Positions 22,626 to 23,164 of a DNA stretch of 23,164 nt are shown here, in pieces. The notes beneath the pieces were generated by a model. That model was not told where the DNA came from. It saw nothing but the letters and a program-made list of their open reading frames with translations, and ran no database searches. The DNA comes from an uncultured Alphaproteobacteria bacterium (GTDB taxonomy: Bacteria > Pseudomonadota > Alphaproteobacteria > Rickettsiales > UBA1997). The stretch lies in NCBI GenBank assembly GCA_903849835.1, contig CAINKA010000095.1, positions 1 to 23,164 of the forward strand, written 5' to 3'. Every line of letters begins with the position of its first letter. The first letter of the stretch is position 1. The position numbers were made by a program, and so were the translations under genes.

Positions 22626-23054
22626 ATGCAAAGAAAAATCCTCATTAATTCCAAAGCAGAAATGATCGATCTAGCCAGAGAAATCGCGGCTTCATCACGG
22701 GTCGGTGATGTCATTGGTTTGAAGGGAACACTCGGCGCCGGCAAAAGTTTCTTCGCCAAAAATTTCATAAATTTTCTGCAAGAAAAAGAGACGGAAGTTC
22801 TGAGCCCGACTTTCAATTTAGTTTATTCCTACGACACCAAAAAAGGCGAAGTTTTTCACTTCGATTTGTATCGCCTAAAATCAGCGGAAGAGCTTGAAAA
22901 TATTGGCTTCTTTGACGCATTGCAAAGTGGAATTTGTCTGATCGAATGGCCAGAAATTGCGGCGGATTTTTTGACGAAGAATTATCGTGAGATTGAGATA
23001 AAAATTGTTGCTAATGCGGACGAAGAGGCGCGTGAGATTTCCCTTTTTTCTTAG
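22626..23054 (+). CDS. tsaE: tRNA threonylcarbamoyladenosine biosynthesis ATPase TsaE
   Basis: ATPase that works with TsaB and TsaD to make the t6A37 modification of ANN-decoding tRNAs. The 142-residue protein is typical in length. It has the P-loop GTLGAGKSFFAKNF (about 32-45), SPTFNLVYSYD (switch region), VFHFDLYRLKSAEELENIG and CLIEWPE, all family hallmarks. A TTG at 22602 would add eight residues, but it lies inside the terminator-like hairpin of the repeat, so the ATG at 22626 is preferred. Common followers in alphaproteobacteria, an aminoglycoside-phosphotransferase-like gene and a nucleotidyltransferase, are not visible in the remaining 110 bases, which are repeats. Confidence 0.96.
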   Translation: MQRKILINSKAEMIDLAREIAASSRVGDVIGLKGTLGAGKSFFAKNFINFLQEKETEVLSPTFNLVYSYDTKKGEVFHFDLYRLKSAEELENIGFFDALQSGICLIEWPEIAADFLTKNYREIEIKIVANADEEAREISLFS

Positions 23055-23070
23055 TCATTTTCGCATCGAT

Positions 23071-23106
23071 GTCACCACGAGCCCAAAGGTCACCACGAGC
23101 CCAAAA
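23071..23106. repeat. Tandem 18-base repeat downstream of tsaE
   Basis: GTCACCACGAGCCCAAAG occurs twice in a row (second copy ends AAAA). GTCACCCTGAGC of the next element then starts as if it were a third unit. Confidence 0.85.
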
Positions 23107-23164
23107 GTCACCCTGAGCTTGTCGAAGGGTGATTCAAGTCCGAGACTAGAATCACCCTTCGACA
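23107..23164. repeat. Palindromic repeat variant (GTCACCCTGAGC type), cut by window end
   Basis: The left arm GTCACCCTGAGCTTGTCGAA is mirrored by GAATCACCCTTCGACA at the window edge. It shares the CTGAGCTTGTCGAAG core with family A but has CACC/GGTG in place of CATG. Confidence 0.85.

Noticed and set aside
23071..23164. Possible start of a CRISPR array
   Set aside because: The 18-base units are contiguous with no spacers, and the following sequence is a palindrome.

Overview
The window reads as chromosomal DNA of an AT-rich alphaproteobacterium (about 40% GC by eye), probably from or near the Rickettsiales/Holosporales type of lineage. The grounds are the alphaproteobacterial form of the family-4 uracil-DNA glycosylase (WRPPGNR instead of the Cys-containing motif), a UvrA of the alphaproteobacterial kind, the DUF2066-PerM pair divergent from purM, a rickettsial-looking IleRS C-terminus, and palindromic elements inserted in frame in genes, which recall the Rickettsia palindromic elements. 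A purine biosynthesis gene (purM), a HisZ-like protein and PstS suggest more metabolic independence than a strict Rickettsia. The taxonomic placement is inference.

Layout. 1-221: leader with a palindromic repeat. 222-3422 (+): UDG, a membrane protein with a spermidine-synthase-like domain, and a HisZ-like protein, tightly packed. 3427-6865 (-): bamA then corA, with two copies of a second repeat family between them. 7168-12297 (+): pstS, uvrA and ispA, separated by repeat-rich spacers. 12371-14709 (-): an operon of a DUF2066 exported protein, a PerM/AI-2E family membrane protein and an unrecognised 71-residue protein. 14801-16629 (+): purM overlapping an open reading frame that is only the C-terminal part of isoleucyl-tRNA synthetase. 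16684-19596 (-): an ATPase and a TOPRIM protein one base apart, followed 8 bases later by prfA. 19698-23054 (+): metG, xthA and tsaE.

Most genes are housekeeping: DNA repair (UDG, UvrA, XthA), translation (MetRS, RF1, TsaE, the IleRS fragment), envelope (BamA, CorA, PstS) and isoprenoid and purine synthesis. Two things stand out. First, the AAA15-like ATPase/TOPRIM (DUF3226-like) pair has the parts of an OLD/PARIS-type anti-phage system and sits directly upstream of the essential prfA. Second, the window carries at least five kinds of palindromic or hairpin element. Some lie inside genes without breaking the frame (metG, xthA), and some supply stop codons (metG, xthA, the 71-residue gene). 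A near-165-base imperfect inverted repeat lies between metG and xthA. I saw no tRNA, rRNA, CRISPR array or transposase gene.
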